Source of the DNA: Candidatus Azobacteroides sp. | Lineage (GTDB): Bacteria > Bacteroidota > Bacteroidia > Bacteroidales > WRGA01 | Direction: 5' to 3' | Assembly (NCBI GenBank): GCA_009787405.1 | Contig: WRGA01000116.1 | Span: forward strand, 1 to 55,258 | Length of the DNA stretch: 55,258 bases | In this document: piece by piece, positions 26,240 to 34,964 of the stretch | Numbering within the stretch: position 1 is the first letter of the stretch | Layout of the letters: every line of letters starts with the position of its first letter | Translations under genes and position numbers: made by a program | Notes under the pieces: generated by a model | Told to the model about the DNA's origin: nothing | Database searches by the model: none | What the model saw: the letters and a program-made list of their open reading frames with translations, nothing else

Positions 26240-28180
26240 ATGATTAAAATAACTTTTCCCGATCATTCGGTCAGAGAATATCCCGACGGAGTCACCGCCA
26301 AAGAAATCGCCGAAAGCATCAGTCCGCGGTTGGCGCAAGAGGTGTTGGTTGCCACTGTCAACGGTACGGTTTGGGACTTAAGCCGTCCCATTCACGAAGA
26401 TGCTTCGATCAAATTACATAAGTGGGAAGATAAAGAGGCACAACATACTTTTTGGCATTCTTCCGCACACTTGATGGCCGAAGCGTTGCAGGAATTGTAT
26501 CCCGGCATTAAATTCGGTATCGGGCCTGCCATTGAAACGGGTTTTTATTATGACGTTGATCCGGGCGACGGGATGGTGATCAAGGAGAGTGACTTGGGCG
26601 CCGTTGAAGCCAAAATGGTTGAGCTGGCCGCCAAAAAGGAACCGATTGTTCGTTCCGAAGTCAGCAAAGCCGATGCATTGAAATTTTTCGGAGATAAACA
26701 CGACGAATATAAAGTCGAATTGATTTCCGATTTGGAAGACGGAACCATCAGTACCTATACACAAGGTCATTTCACGGATTTGTGCCGGGGGCCTCACTTA
26801 GCCGATACCTCACCTGTCAAAGCCGTTAAATTGACAAGTATTGCCGGCGCCTATTGGCGCGGTGACGAAAAACGGAAGCAATTGACCCGGATTTACGGCG
26901 TTACGTTTCCCAAAAAGAAAATGCTCGATGAATACCTGGTGCTACTCGAGGAGGCAAAAAAACGGGATCACCGCAAAATCGGAAAAGAACTGGGTTTGTT
27001 TATGTTTTCGAAGGCGGTGGGACAGGGGTTGCCGATGTGGTTACCCGGAGGTACGGCGCTCCGGAATCGCTTGGAGGATTTCTTGAAACGGATTCAAAAA
27101 CAATTCGGGTATGAGCAGGTGATTACCCCGCATATCGGGCAAAAAGAATTGTATGTGACTTCGGGCCATTATGCCAAATACGGGAAAGATTCGTTTCAAC
27201 CGATCCACACTCCCGAAGAAGGCGAGGAATTTTTGTTGAAACCGATGAATTGCCCTCATCATTGTGAAATATTCAAAGCTTTTCCGCGCTCGTATAAAGA
27301 TCTTCCGCTTCGGCTGGCTGAGTTCGGAACGGTGTATCGTTACGAACAAAGCGGCGAATTGCACGGATTGACTCGTGTACGCGGGTTTACCCAAGATGAT
27401 GCTCATCTTTTCTGTCGTCCCGATCAATTGAAGGGCGAATTTTTAAAAGTCATGGACATTATTTTCATCATTTTTAAAGCTCTTGATTTTCAGGATTTTG
27501 AAGTTCAAATATCGTTGCGCGATCTGAATAATAAGGAAAAATATATCGGGAGCGATGAAAATTGGGAAAAAGCGGAACGCGCCATTGTCGAGGCTTGTGA
27601 AGAAAAGGGATTGAAAGCTGCGGTGGAGTATGGTGAGGCTGCTTTTTACGGCCCGAAACTCGATTTTATGGTGAAGGATGCTTTGGGTAGACGTTGGCAG
27701 TTGGGAACGATTCAGGTGGATTATAATTTACCGGAACGATTTGAATTGGAATATACCGGAAGCGATAATCGGAAACATCGCCCGGTTATGATTCATCGCG
27801 CTCCGTTCGGCTCCATGGAACGTTTTGTGGCTGTTTTGATCGAACATACCGCCGGTAAATTTCCGTTGTGGCTGACGCCTGAGCAAGCCGTGATTTTGCC
27901 GATCGGCGAGAAATTCAATGATTATGCTTATCAAGTGGCGGAAAAATTGAAAATGCAGGATATTCGCGTGATTGTTGACGACAGAAATGAAAAAATCGGA
28001 AGAAAAATCCGGGATAATGAATTGAAAAGAATCCCGTATTTATTAATTGTCGGAGAAAAAGAAGCAGAAAATGGAGAAGTTTCTGTAAGAAAACAGGGGG
28101 AAGGTGATAAAGGTTCGATGAAAATCACTACCTTTGCCGCTCTTTTAAATGAAGAAGTGGAAAAAGCAATGCGTTTTTAA
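26240..28180 (+). CDS. thrS: Threonine--tRNA ligase
   Basis: Charges tRNA-Thr. The 646-residue protein has all usual domains: TGS (1-62, [20 protein letters not shown]), the editing domain with [11 protein letters not shown] (about 73-83) and a later Cys-His pair (LCRGPHLAD near 183), the class II catalytic core with motif 2 [20 protein letters not shown] and zinc-binding [10 protein letters not shown] (near 336), and the anticodon-binding C-terminus ([20 protein letters not shown]). Editing is therefore probably intact. It heads the conserved thrS-infC-rpmI-rplT group; infC follows after 117 nt. Confidence 0.97.
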   Translation: MIKITFPDHSVREYPDGVTAKEIAESISPRLAQEVLVATVNGTVWDLSRPIHEDASIKLHKWEDKEAQHTFWHSSAHLMAEALQELYPGIKFGIGPAIETGFYYDVDPGDGMVIKESDLGAVEAKMVELAAKKEPIVRSEVSKADALKFFGDKHDEYKVELISDLEDGTISTYTQGHFTDLCRGPHLADTSPVKAVKLTSIAGAYWRGDEKRKQLTRIYGVTFPKKKMLDEYLVLLEEAKKRDHRKIGKELGLFMFSKAVGQGLPMWLPGGTALRNRLEDFLKRIQKQFGYEQVITPHIGQKELYVTSGHYAKYGKDSFQPIHTPEEGEEFLLKPMNCPHHCEIFKAFPRSYKDLPLRLAEFGTVYRYEQSGELHGLTRVRGFTQDDAHLFCRPDQLKGEFLKVMDIIFIIFKALDFQDFEVQISLRDLNNKEKYIGSDENWEKAERAIVEACEEKGLKAAVEYGEAAFYGPKLDFMVKDALGRRWQLGTIQVDYNLPERFELEYTGSDNRKHRPVMIHRAPFGSMERFVAVLIEHTAGKFPLWLTPEQAVILPIGEKFNDYAYQVAEKLKMQDIRVIVDDRNEKIGRKIRDNELKRIPYLLIVGEKEAENGEVSVRKQGEGDKGSMKITTFAALLNEEVEKAMRF

Positions 28181-28297
28181 GATTATTCATTAATCACGCA
28201 ACGTAAGTAGCCTGTAGGGTGAAATCCGATTAATAATTAACTGAAAATTTGTAATTTAAAAAATAAAAACAGGAGGCATATTTTTAAAGTTTTTTGA

Positions 28298-28936
28298 ATG
28301 AGAAATGATCGATTTAAAAAAGACAATGCTAAAGATCAATACCGGATCAATAACCGTATTCGGGAAAAAGAAGTTCGTTTGGTGGGTGATAATGTACAAC
28401 AAGGAGTTTATCCTATAGCTGAAGCGTTGCGTATTGCTGATGAATTGGAATTGGATCTTGTCGAGATTTCACCGAATGCCGTTCCTCCCGTTTGCAGAAT
28501 CACAGATTATCAGAAGTTTCTTTATCAACAAAAAAAGCGACAAAAAGAACAAAAAGCAAAAGCGACCAAAATCGTCGTCAAAGAAATCCGGTTTGGTCCC
28601 CAGACCGATGATCATGATTACGACTTCAAGTTGAAACATGCCAAAAGTTTTTTGGAAGAAGGTGCCAAAGTAAAAGCGTATGTTTTTTTTAAAGGCCGTT
28701 CCATCCTTTTCAAACAGCAGGGAGAAGTACTTTTGCTTCGTTTTGCCAATGATTTGGAAGATTACGCCAAAGTCGATCAGCTTCCTTTATTGGAAGGGAA
28801 AAGGATGATTATCATGCTCAGTCCCAAAAAGAAGGCTGCCGGATCGGGGATTACGTCTTTATCCAAGCCTTTGCTCGAAAAACCGGTGAAAAACACGCCG
28901 GAAGTTGTTGACGGAGACGAATCTGCCAGAGAATAA
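28298..28936 (+). CDS. infC: Translation initiation factor IF-3
   Basis: Binds the 30S subunit and checks start-codon selection. The 212-residue protein has the N-domain ([19 protein letters not shown] and [20 protein letters not shown], about 14-70), a lysine-rich linker ([20 protein letters not shown]) and the C-domain ([19 protein letters not shown]). It has a C-terminal tail of about 35 residues beyond the usual end, as I recall for Bacteroidota. The start is ATG, not the AUU-type start that mediates autoregulation in Enterobacteria. An AGGAGG-like stretch lies 20 nt upstream, an unusual sight here. The L35 gene follows after 31 nt. Confidence 0.96.
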   Translation: MRNDRFKKDNAKDQYRINNRIREKEVRLVGDNVQQGVYPIAEALRIADELELDLVEISPNAVPPVCRITDYQKFLYQQKKRQKEQKAKATKIVVKEIRFGPQTDDHDYDFKLKHAKSFLEEGAKVKAYVFFKGRSILFKQQGEVLLLRFANDLEDYAKVDQLPLLEGKRMIIMLSPKKKAAGSGITSLSKPLLEKPVKNTPEVVDGDESARE

Positions 28937-28967
28937 ATTTTTATTATCATTAAATAAATAGAAACCA

Positions 28968-29165
28968 ATGCCTAAGATGAAAACGAACTCCGGTGCCAAA
29001 AAGAGGTTTGCCCTTACCGGAACGGGAAAAATCAAGAGAAAACATGCTTTTAAAAGACACATTCTCACAAAGAAAACGAAAAAGCAAAAACGAAACTTGA
29101 CTCACATAACTCTTGTCAGCAGCGCAGACCAAAGAAACGTCAAGCTTTTGTTGGGGATGAAATAA
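28968..29165 (+). CDS. rpmI: 50S ribosomal protein bL35
   Basis: A 65-residue, very basic protein matching bL35 over its length: [14 protein letters not shown] at the N-terminus, [18 protein letters not shown] in the middle and the ALLLGMK-like end (VKLLLGMK). Component of the large subunit. It sits between infC and rplT as in nearly all bacteria. The 99-nt spacer to rplT carries a hairpin (29208-29245) that could separate or regulate the two genes. Confidence 0.96.
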   Translation: MPKMKTNSGAKKRFALTGTGKIKRKHAFKRHILTKKTKKQKRNLTHITLVSSADQRNVKLLLGMK

Positions 29166-29207
29166 TGTATAAATAAGAGCGAGTTTATTTAATTTTATTA
29201 ACCGAGT

Positions 29208-29245
29208 GTTTAGCAGGAAGACCGCCTTGATAAGGCGGCGCTAAC
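29208..29245 (+). promoter_or_regulatory. Hairpin between rpmI and rplT
   Basis: CCGCCTT (29222-29228) and AAGGCGG (29232-29238) form a perfect 7-bp stem with a GAT loop. Outside it, GTTTAGC (29208-29214) and GCTAAC (29240-29245) pair with one bulged T. It lies 20 nt before the rplT ATG without a T-run, so a translational operator for bL20 is a possibility. No homology to the Firmicutes L20 leader was shown. Confidence 0.45.
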
Positions 29246-29264
29246 AATCAAAAAAACAAAAAAC

Positions 29265-29615
29265 ATGCCGAGATCAGTCAATCATGTTGCGTCGAGAGCG
29301 CGCAGAAAAAGAATCTTAAAACTTACGAGAGGATATTTTGGAGCAAGGAAAAATGTTTGGACAGTAGCCAAAAATACATGGGAAAAGGGGTTATTGTATG
29401 CTTATCGTGACCGTAAAAATAAAAAACGCAGCTTCCGCGCTTTGTGGATCCAACGGATCAATGCGGCGGCCCGCTTGGAGGGAATGTCTTATTCTCGTTT
29501 GATGGGCTGTATTCATAAAGCCGGAATCGAAATAAACCGGAAAGTGTTGGCTGACTTGGCCATGAACCACCCCGAAGCGTTTAAAGCGGTGGTCGATCAG
29601 GCAAAAAAAGCCTGA
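29265..29615 (+). CDS. rplT: 50S ribosomal protein bL20
   Basis: A 116-residue protein matching bL20 throughout: [20 protein letters not shown], the [15 protein letters not shown] segment and [20 protein letters not shown]. It binds 23S rRNA early in large-subunit assembly and, in several bacteria, represses its own operon. The gene ends with a small stem (CAGGC/GCCTG) that includes the stop codon, followed by a perfect 10-bp A/T stem likely to end the transcript. The 6S-type RNA lies directly downstream. Confidence 0.97.
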   Translation: MPRSVNHVASRARRKRILKLTRGYFGARKNVWTVAKNTWEKGLLYAYRDRKNKKRSFRALWIQRINAAARLEGMSYSRLMGCIHKAGIEINRKVLADLAMNHPEAFKAVVDQAKKA

Positions 29616-29633
29616 TTTTACCGGTGATGGATG

Positions 29634-29670
29634 AAAAAAAACGGCAAATTTGATCTTTAACGTTTTTTTT
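29634..29670 (+). terminator. Terminator of the infC-rpmI-rplT transcript
   Basis: AAAAAAAACG and CGTTTTTTTT pair perfectly over 10 bp with a 17-nt loop, ending in a T-run, and lie 18 nt after rplT. Confidence 0.6.
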
Positions 29671-29680
29671 ATGCAAAAAG

Positions 29681-29712
29681 TTTGGTGATTTCAAAAAAGG
29701 ATTATACCTTTG
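29681..29712 (+). promoter_or_regulatory. Promoter of the 6S-type RNA
   Basis: The best promoter in the window: -33 TTTG (29681-29684), exactly 20 nt, then -7 TACCTTTG (29705-29712). Transcription would begin at about 29716. Confidence 0.8.
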
Positions 29713-29715
29713 ACT

Positions 29716-29957
29716 TAGAAAAGTCAAACAGACTTTAAAATTGTTTTTCATCAAAGTTCTTTGATAAACATATAGTCGCATCGATATTATTGGTAAACTC
29801 ATCAAATAATGCTGAGTACCGAGAACAGCTTCTGCAGTCAATGGCGGGCCACACTCTTCGGAGTTGTTTTTTAACACGGTGGATTACAAAGATTGTAGAC
29901 TTCTCAAATCCTGTAATTAGGAGTTTTACTCATGTTTTATTCGATGCGGCTTTTTTT
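29716..29957 (+). ncRNA. ssrS: 6S RNA (Bacteroidales-1 type)
   Basis: A structured transcript between rplT and the next gene, as expected for the Bacteroidales-1 RNA located downstream of L20 genes and later regarded as 6S RNA, the RNA-polymerase-binding regulator. AGTCGCATCGA (29774-29784) pairs with TCGATGCGGCT (29941-29951) as the closing stem, followed by a run of seven T. The interior is long and partly paired, with an ACTCTTCGGAGT hairpin at its apex. Before the closing stem there are two more hairpins, AAAGTC/GACTTT and ATCAAAG/TTTGAT. There is no coding frame. The call rests on position, promoter and overall fold rather than a covariance search. Confidence 0.75.
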
Positions 29958-29960
29958 AAG

Positions 29961-29996
29961 GGTATTCCGGATATTTTATCCGGGATGCCTTTTTTT
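29961..29996 (+). terminator. Second terminator after the 6S RNA
   Basis: GGTATTCCGGATA and TATCCGGGATGCC pair over 13 positions with two G-U pairs and a short loop, followed by seven T. Confidence 0.8.
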
Positions 29997-30023
29997 GTAT
30001 AGATACTATCTATAACAAATACA

Positions 30024-31043
30024 ATGAAAAGTTTTGCGAGTGACAATAATTCGGGAGTACATCCGAAAGTAATGCAGGCATTGATCGATGCAAACAAAGA
30101 ACATGTTGTGGCGTATGGCGACGACGAATATACCGGAATGGCAATCCGGATTCTTAAAAATTATTTCGGAGAACAATCCGATGTTTTTTTTGTATTTAAT
30201 GGTACGGGAGCAAATGTGATTGCTTTACAGGCATGCGTGAAAAGTTTTCATGCCGTGATTTGTGCCGAAACGGCTCATATCAATGTCGACGAATGCGGTG
30301 CTCCGGTAAGGTTTACGGGGTGTCCGTTATTTCCGCTTTCCACCGTTGACGGGAAACTGACTCCCGGATTGATCAGGCATAAACTTCACGGATTCGGCGA
30401 TCAACATCATTCGCAACCGAAAGTTGTTTATATTTCTCAATCGACCGAATTGGGTACGCTGTATACTTTGGATGAGATAAAAGCGATTTGCGATTTGGCG
30501 CATGAATATGATATGTATGTGCATGTCGACGGCGCCCGGTTGGCCAATGCCGCTGCAACCATGAATGTTTCGCTGAAGAATTTGACGGTTGATTGCGGGG
30601 TCGATATGTTGAGTTTCGGCGGAACGAAAAACGGAATGATGATGGGAGAGGCGGTTGTGAGTTTCAGAAAAGAACTGACCGAATATCTGCATTTTTACCG
30701 GAAACAATCGGCGCAGTTATTTTCTAAAATGCGGTATCTTTCGGCTCAATTTATAGCCTATTTTGAGGATGATTTGTGGTTGAAAAATGCCGGTCATGCC
30801 AATGACATGGCCAAATTGTTGGCCGGGGAATTGCACCGGATTCCCGGGATTCGATTGACTCAAAAAGTCGAAACCAATGCTTTATTTTTGACGATGCCGC
30901 TTGATCTGATTAACAAATTGCGACAACATTATTTCTTTTATATTTGGGATGAAGAAATTAATGAGATACGCTTAGTGACGTCTTTTGACACTTCCGAAGA
31001 GGATGTCCGGAATTTTGTGAATACCGTTAAGTCTTTTATTTAA
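30024..31043 (+). CDS. Low-specificity threonine aldolase (PLP-dependent)
   Basis: Cleaves L-threonine or allo-threonine to glycine and acetaldehyde. The 339-residue fold-type I PLP enzyme has GDDEYTGMAIRILKNYFG at the N-terminus, FNGTGANVIALQ for the phosphate loop, HVDGARLANAAA with Asp169 contacting the cofactor, and SFGGTKNGMMMGEAVV with Lys202 as the PLP-binding lysine. Length is normal. cinA begins 12 nt after its stop, so they are probably one transcript. A related beta-eliminating lyase is the other reading; the motifs favour threonine aldolase. Confidence 0.92.
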   Translation: MKSFASDNNSGVHPKVMQALIDANKEHVVAYGDDEYTGMAIRILKNYFGEQSDVFFVFNGTGANVIALQACVKSFHAVICAETAHINVDECGAPVRFTGCPLFPLSTVDGKLTPGLIRHKLHGFGDQHHSQPKVVYISQSTELGTLYTLDEIKAICDLAHEYDMYVHVDGARLANAAATMNVSLKNLTVDCGVDMLSFGGTKNGMMMGEAVVSFRKELTEYLHFYRKQSAQLFSKMRYLSAQFIAYFEDDLWLKNAGHANDMAKLLAGELHRIPGIRLTQKVETNALFLTMPLDLINKLRQHYFFYIWDEEINEIRLVTSFDTSEEDVRNFVNTVKSFI

Positions 31044-31055
31044 AATTATTTATGT

Positions 31056-32291
31056 ATGAAAATTGAAATAATAACCATAGGAGATGAACTTTTAATCGGT
31101 CAGGTTGTCGATACCAATTCGGCATGGATGGCCGGCGAATTGAATAAAATAGGGGCGGAAGTATATCGTGTGACAACGGTCGGGGATAACCGAACCGATA
31201 TTTTAAATGCGATCGATGCCGCTGTGAAGCAGGTCGATGTTGTATTGCTTACAGGAGGTATCGGGCCTACAAAAGATGATATAACGAAAAATACGTTGTG
31301 TGAATATTTTGATACGAAATTGATTTTTGATCAAGATGTTTATGAAGATCTCAAATTGTTTTTTACCGTTCGCGGACGGGAACCCGATAAATTGTCCGAA
31401 AGTCAGGCGTATGTACCCGAAAAATGTACGGTTATCCGTAATCCGGTGGGAACGGCTCCGATCACTTGGTTTGAATGGGATGGAAAAATATTGGTGTCGA
31501 TGCCGGGCGTTCCGCAAGAAATGAAATGGATGATGACGAACGAAATTTTACCTCGATTGGTCGATCATTTCGGACGGGATTTGTTTATTCTTCATAAAAC
31601 TTTCCTGGTGAAGGGATTCGGAGAGGCGCAGTTGAGCCTGTTTATTTCCTCATGGGAGAATCAGTTGCCGGAAAATATCCGGTTGGCTTATTTGCCTTCT
31701 TTGGGCTTTATGCGCTTGAGATTGTCCGTTCACGGGAAAAACCGGGAGGAGGCGGAGCATTTGTTGTCGGTGGAAAGTGAAAAGTTGAGAACGTTGTTGG
31801 GCGAACATATTTTTTCCGAGAACGATGTGCATCCGGCAGAGATTATCGGCGAACGATTGAGAAAAAACGGAAAGACGTTGGGGGCGGCCGAAAGTTGTAC
31901 CGGCGGGTATGTTTCTCATTTGATTACCTTGATTCCGGGCAGTTCCGATTATTTTAAGGGTAGCGTCATTTCGTATTCTAATGAAATAAAACAATCGATA
32001 TTGAAAGTCGGAGAAGCAGCCTTAAAAGATTATGGCGCTGTAAGCAAGGAAGTTGTCGAAGAAATGGCAAAAGGCGCGCTATCGTCTTTGAATGTCGATT
32101 ATTCGATTGCAACCTCCGGAATTGCGGGACCCGGAGGCGGAACCGAAGAAAAACCCGTCGGAATGGTTTGGATCGCTGCGGCAAATAAAGACTCTGTGAT
32201 TGTTCGAAAGTATTATTTTGGATTGAATCGGGAACAAAATATTATTCGGGCTGCCAATACCACCTTGTTGATGTTGTTGGAAATTTTATAA
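31056..32291 (+). CDS. cinA: CinA family protein (nicotinamide-nucleotide amidase / ADP-ribose pyrophosphatase type)
   Basis: A 411-residue two-domain protein. The N-terminal MoCF-like domain (1-170) has MKIEIITIGDELLIGQVVDT and LLTGGIGPTKDDITK. The C-terminal PncC-type domain (255-411) has GKTLGAAESCTGGYVSHLIT with the nucleophile serine region, and ATSGIAGPGGGTEEKPVGMVW. Full-length members recycle NMN or hydrolyse ADP-ribose in pyridine-nucleotide salvage. In naturally competent bacteria cinA belongs to the competence regulon, but nothing here indicates that. It follows the threonine aldolase by 12 nt. Confidence 0.93.
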   Translation: MKIEIITIGDELLIGQVVDTNSAWMAGELNKIGAEVYRVTTVGDNRTDILNAIDAAVKQVDVVLLTGGIGPTKDDITKNTLCEYFDTKLIFDQDVYEDLKLFFTVRGREPDKLSESQAYVPEKCTVIRNPVGTAPITWFEWDGKILVSMPGVPQEMKWMMTNEILPRLVDHFGRDLFILHKTFLVKGFGEAQLSLFISSWENQLPENIRLAYLPSLGFMRLRLSVHGKNREEAEHLLSVESEKLRTLLGEHIFSENDVHPAEIIGERLRKNGKTLGAAESCTGGYVSHLITLIPGSSDYFKGSVISYSNEIKQSILKVGEAALKDYGAVSKEVVEEMAKGALSSLNVDYSIATSGIAGPGGGTEEKPVGMVWIAAANKDSVIVRKYYFGLNREQNIIRAANTTLLMLLEIL

Positions 32292-32431
32292 CAGTTGTTA
32301 AATTTTATCTAAAAAACAGTTAAAAAATAATCCGGCTGTTAAACCATGATTTTCTTAAATGGTCTTACTTTCAAAATAATCGTAAAAAATAAACAGACAT
32401 TTTATTTCTAACAATTTTAAAACATTTAATT

Positions 32432-32875
32432 ATGAGAAAGTCAGCAATGGTAATGGTATCGGTTTTGATGATATCAGCAAGTGTATTCGGACAACAACGT
32501 CAACGTTTTTCTCCTGAGGATATGGCTAAAAAGCAAACGGAACAGATGACGGAAAGTTTATCGTTGACCGATGAGCAAAAAGCAAAAGTAGAGGCCATTA
32601 ATTTGAAGTATGCACAAAAACAGCAACAAGCTTTTCAATCCGACAAAGTAGAAAGACAGGCGCGGATGGAAGAAATGAAGAAAAATCATGACGACAAAGA
32701 TCTGGAACTTAAAAGTGTGTTGACGTCTGATCAATACACCGCGTATCAACAAAAACAACAAGAACGGATGAAACAAGCCGGCGATCAAAAAGGAGGAAAA
32801 GGTGATTGGAAAGGCGGGAAATGTGACCGAAAAGGAGGAAAGGAAAAACCCGCTGATGCTTCTCAAAGTGAATAA
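32432..32875 (+). CDS. Small periplasmic protein, DUF4890/Spy-like
   Basis: A 147-residue exported protein. The signal peptide ends at about residue 20 (SASVFGQ). The mature part is helical and rich in Gln, Lys and Glu: LSLTDEQKAKVEAINLKYAQ, then a predicted coiled segment up to LTSDQYTAYQQKQQERMKQ. The tail is a Gly-Gly-Lys repeat (about 120-138). The two LT-E/D-Q repeats are reminiscent of Spy/CpxP chaperones and of DUF4890. Likely an envelope-stress or chaperone-like protein; function unproven. Monocistronic, with a strong terminator after it. Confidence 0.75.
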   Translation: MRKSAMVMVSVLMISASVFGQQRQRFSPEDMAKKQTEQMTESLSLTDEQKAKVEAINLKYAQKQQQAFQSDKVERQARMEEMKKNHDDKDLELKSVLTSDQYTAYQQKQQERMKQAGDQKGGKGDWKGGKCDRKGGKEKPADASQSE

Positions 32876-32900
32876 ATAACCGGCATCAATCAAAATCAAT

Positions 32901-32935
32901 AAAAAAATCCGATTCATAGTGAGTCGGATTTTTTT
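32901..32935. terminator. Bidirectional terminator
   Basis: AAAAAAATCCGATTC and GAGTCGGATTTTTTT pair over 15 positions with a 5-nt loop, with T-runs on both strands. It separates the small periplasmic protein gene from the convergent DUF3943 gene. Confidence 0.88.
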
Positions 32936-32960
32936 ATTGATCGATTTTTTTCGATTACAT

Positions 32961-33794
32961 TCAGAAACTAATATTCAGGGATATACTGTATGTTAACTTT
33001 CCTGATGGTTGAACGACGGGATAGGATGTTAATAAGATGTCCCCTGTATTTTTTTTCTTTTTTTTGAACTTACCGGTGCATAAATCCATGACCTCATTTA
33101 TAGGATCCATCAAAAACGTTACGGTATGGCCCAAGATCGGAGAGTTCAACAGTCGATGATCATGGGCGACGATTTCCCGTTTGGCCAGATAAAATCCTTC
33201 GCCGAGGATTGATCCGCATACAGGGGTAATGATCAGGTCTTGTACCGACGGGACTTCGGCAAAGGCTTCAATTCCGTACTCCCAAAAGAACGAGGAGAAT
33301 GCAATGGAATACAAAAATGAATAAGGGGCGCTGAGTCCTGCCGAGCGGGCTCCCATGTAATAGACGGCTCCGAAATAAGGATGTGAAATATAATTGAGTA
33401 TCCAGTCGTCCCGGTCAATAACAGGCCCTTCGCTGACATGTTTCCACCAGTCGCTGAAAATAGTTTTCATCGACATTTCTTCTTTATTCCAATTACTGAC
33501 TTTTTCGGGCATTAGATATAAAATTCCGGCTGCAATGAATGAACTGCCGAATACAATGATCGCATTGGTTTTCAATCTTTTGTAGTCGGGGTTGTTTTCC
33601 CAGAAGGAATAGGGTCGCTTATAAATGTCGTTCGGAATTTCTTGTTTCGTCCGGTTAAATTCAGTCGAAATTGAATCTGTCGGAGAATCATAAAACATGC
33701 TGTCTGTCCGGATAACGAGGGCGAATGCGTGGTTTATCGACAAACTGAATATCAAAATGACCGGAAAGATATATCTGACGGATGATCGAAACAT
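32961..33794 (-). CDS. DUF3943 family envelope protein
   Basis: A 277-residue protein with a signal peptide (1-25, ending NHAFA) and a domain of the DUF3943 type: NAIIVFGSSFIAAGILYLMP, ISHPYFGAVYYMGARSAG, SFFWEYGIEAFAEVPSVQDL and GSILGEGFYLAKR. Several segments are hydrophobic, so it is probably an outer- or inner-membrane protein. Conserved His, Glu and Trp residues hint at a functional site, but no role is known. ridA lies 25 nt upstream on the same strand, so it may be the last gene of the ridA-rlmB-recN-rbfA-folD run. Confidence 0.8.
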   Translation of the reverse strand: MFRSSVRYIFPVILIFSLSINHAFALVIRTDSMFYDSPTDSISTEFNRTKQEIPNDIYKRPYSFWENNPDYKRLKTNAIIVFGSSFIAAGILYLMPEKVSNWNKEEMSMKTIFSDWWKHVSEGPVIDRDDWILNYISHPYFGAVYYMGARSAGLSAPYSFLYSIAFSSFFWEYGIEAFAEVPSVQDLIITPVCGSILGEGFYLAKREIVAHDHRLLNSPILGHTVTFLMDPINEVMDLCTGKFKKKKKNTGDILLTSYPVVQPSGKLTYSISLNISF

Positions 33795-33819
33795 TTTTCC
33801 TGTGTTTATTGTAAATTGA

Positions 33820-34203
33820 TTACAGTTGTTTCACGGCGATGACTTCAATTTCGACCAACGCCTTTTTCGGCAGTCCGGCCACAGCTACGGTCGAACGCGC
33901 CGGATAATCTCCCGTAAATTGCCCGGCATAAATTTCATTCATTTCCGGGAATAAAGACATATCCGATAAATAAACGGTTGTTTTTACAATATGATTCATT
34001 TCGTATCCCGATTCATTCAGAATGGCAGAGATATTTTTAAAAACCCGGGTGGTTTGTTCTTTTATTCCTCCCGGAACAAATTCGCCGGTTTCCGGGTCTG
34101 TCGGTAATTGTCCCGATAAAAACAACAGGTTGCCGGATTTTATGGCCTGACTGTACGGGCCGATGGCTGCCGGAGCGTTAGGAGTGTGTATTATCTTCTT
34201 CAT
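33820..34203 (-). CDS. ridA: RidA family reactive-imine deaminase
   Basis: A 127-residue member of the YjgF/YER057c/UK114 family, which hydrolyses reactive 2-aminoacrylate-type imines formed by PLP enzymes. Family signatures: TPNAPAAIGPYSQAIKSGN at the N-terminus, LFLSGQLPTD, GYEMNHIVKTTVYLSDM, and the closing ARSTVAVAGLPKKALVEIE with the substrate-binding arginine. It overlaps the rlmB stop by 4 nt (ATGA), showing coupling. The nearby threonine aldolase is a PLP enzyme, but lies on the other strand. Confidence 0.94.
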   Translation of the reverse strand: MKKIIHTPNAPAAIGPYSQAIKSGNLLFLSGQLPTDPETGEFVPGGIKEQTTRVFKNISAILNESGYEMNHIVKTTVYLSDMSLFPEMNEIYAGQFTGDYPARSTVAVAGLPKKALVEIEVIAVKQL

Positions 34204-34940
34204 ATTTGTTCTCTGTTTTTAACGGCTTCATACATTAATATTCCCGCTGCAACGGAAACATTCAGGGATTCGATGACTCCGGAAAGCGGAATTTTTACGA
34301 TTTCGTCGCAAATTCTCAATCGTTCCGGAGCCACGCCGGTATCCTCGGCTCCCATTACAATGGCGATGGGGTTGGTGTAAGTTGCCCGGGTATAGATCAT
34401 GTTTCCTTTTTCGTTTGCCGCAATGGTATGAATGCCCGAATTTTTGAGGAATTTAACGGCATCCGTCAAATTTTTTTCCCGGCAGACCGGAATGGTCAGC
34501 AATGCTCCGGCCGAAGTTTTTATGGCATCGGAATTAACGCTTACGCTGCCTTTTTCGGATATGACGATGGCATCGACTCCGGCACATTCGCAGGTGCGGG
34601 CGATCGCTCCGAAATTGCGGACATCGGTGATTCCGTCCAAAACGACAATGAACGGATTTTTTCCTTCTTCATACAGCATCGGAATGATCTGTTCGAGCTT
34701 TTGGTATCCGACCGCCGACATAAATGCAATCACGCCTTGATGGTTTTTCATCGTGATGCGGTTCAGGCGTTCAAGCGGTACTCTTTGTGACGGAATGTCG
34801 AATGTTTTGATCAAACGGAAAAGTTCGCCCGACAATTCGCCTTTCAGGTCTTTTTTGATCAGAACCTTATCGATTTCTTTTCCGGCTTGTATGGCCTCTA
34901 TGACGGCTCTGATGCCGAATACGATTTCATTTTTTTCCAC
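34200..34940 (-). CDS. rlmB: 23S rRNA (guanosine-2'-O)-methyltransferase RlmB-like
   Basis: A SPOUT-family RNA 2'-O-methyltransferase of 246 residues. N-terminal substrate-binding domain (FGIRAVIEAIQAGKEIDKVL, 9-28) and C-terminal knot with DGITDVRNFGAIARTCECAG (about 101-120), VMGAEDTGV (near 196) and the S-adenosylmethionine loop IPLSGVIESLNVSVAAGIL. TrmH-family members modify either rRNA or tRNA. The N-terminal domain and length favour RlmB, which methylates G2251 of 23S rRNA. It lies 24 nt downstream of recN and overlaps ridA. Confidence 0.9.
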   Translation of the reverse strand: MEKNEIVFGIRAVIEAIQAGKEIDKVLIKKDLKGELSGELFRLIKTFDIPSQRVPLERLNRITMKNHQGVIAFMSAVGYQKLEQIIPMLYEEGKNPFIVVLDGITDVRNFGAIARTCECAGVDAIVISEKGSVSVNSDAIKTSAGALLTIPVCREKNLTDAVKFLKNSGIHTIAANEKGNMIYTRATYTNPIAIVMGAEDTGVAPERLRICDEIVKIPLSGVIESLNVSVAAGILMYEAVKNREQI

Positions 34941-34964
34941 GTGGATATTGTTGTTGATTATTGG

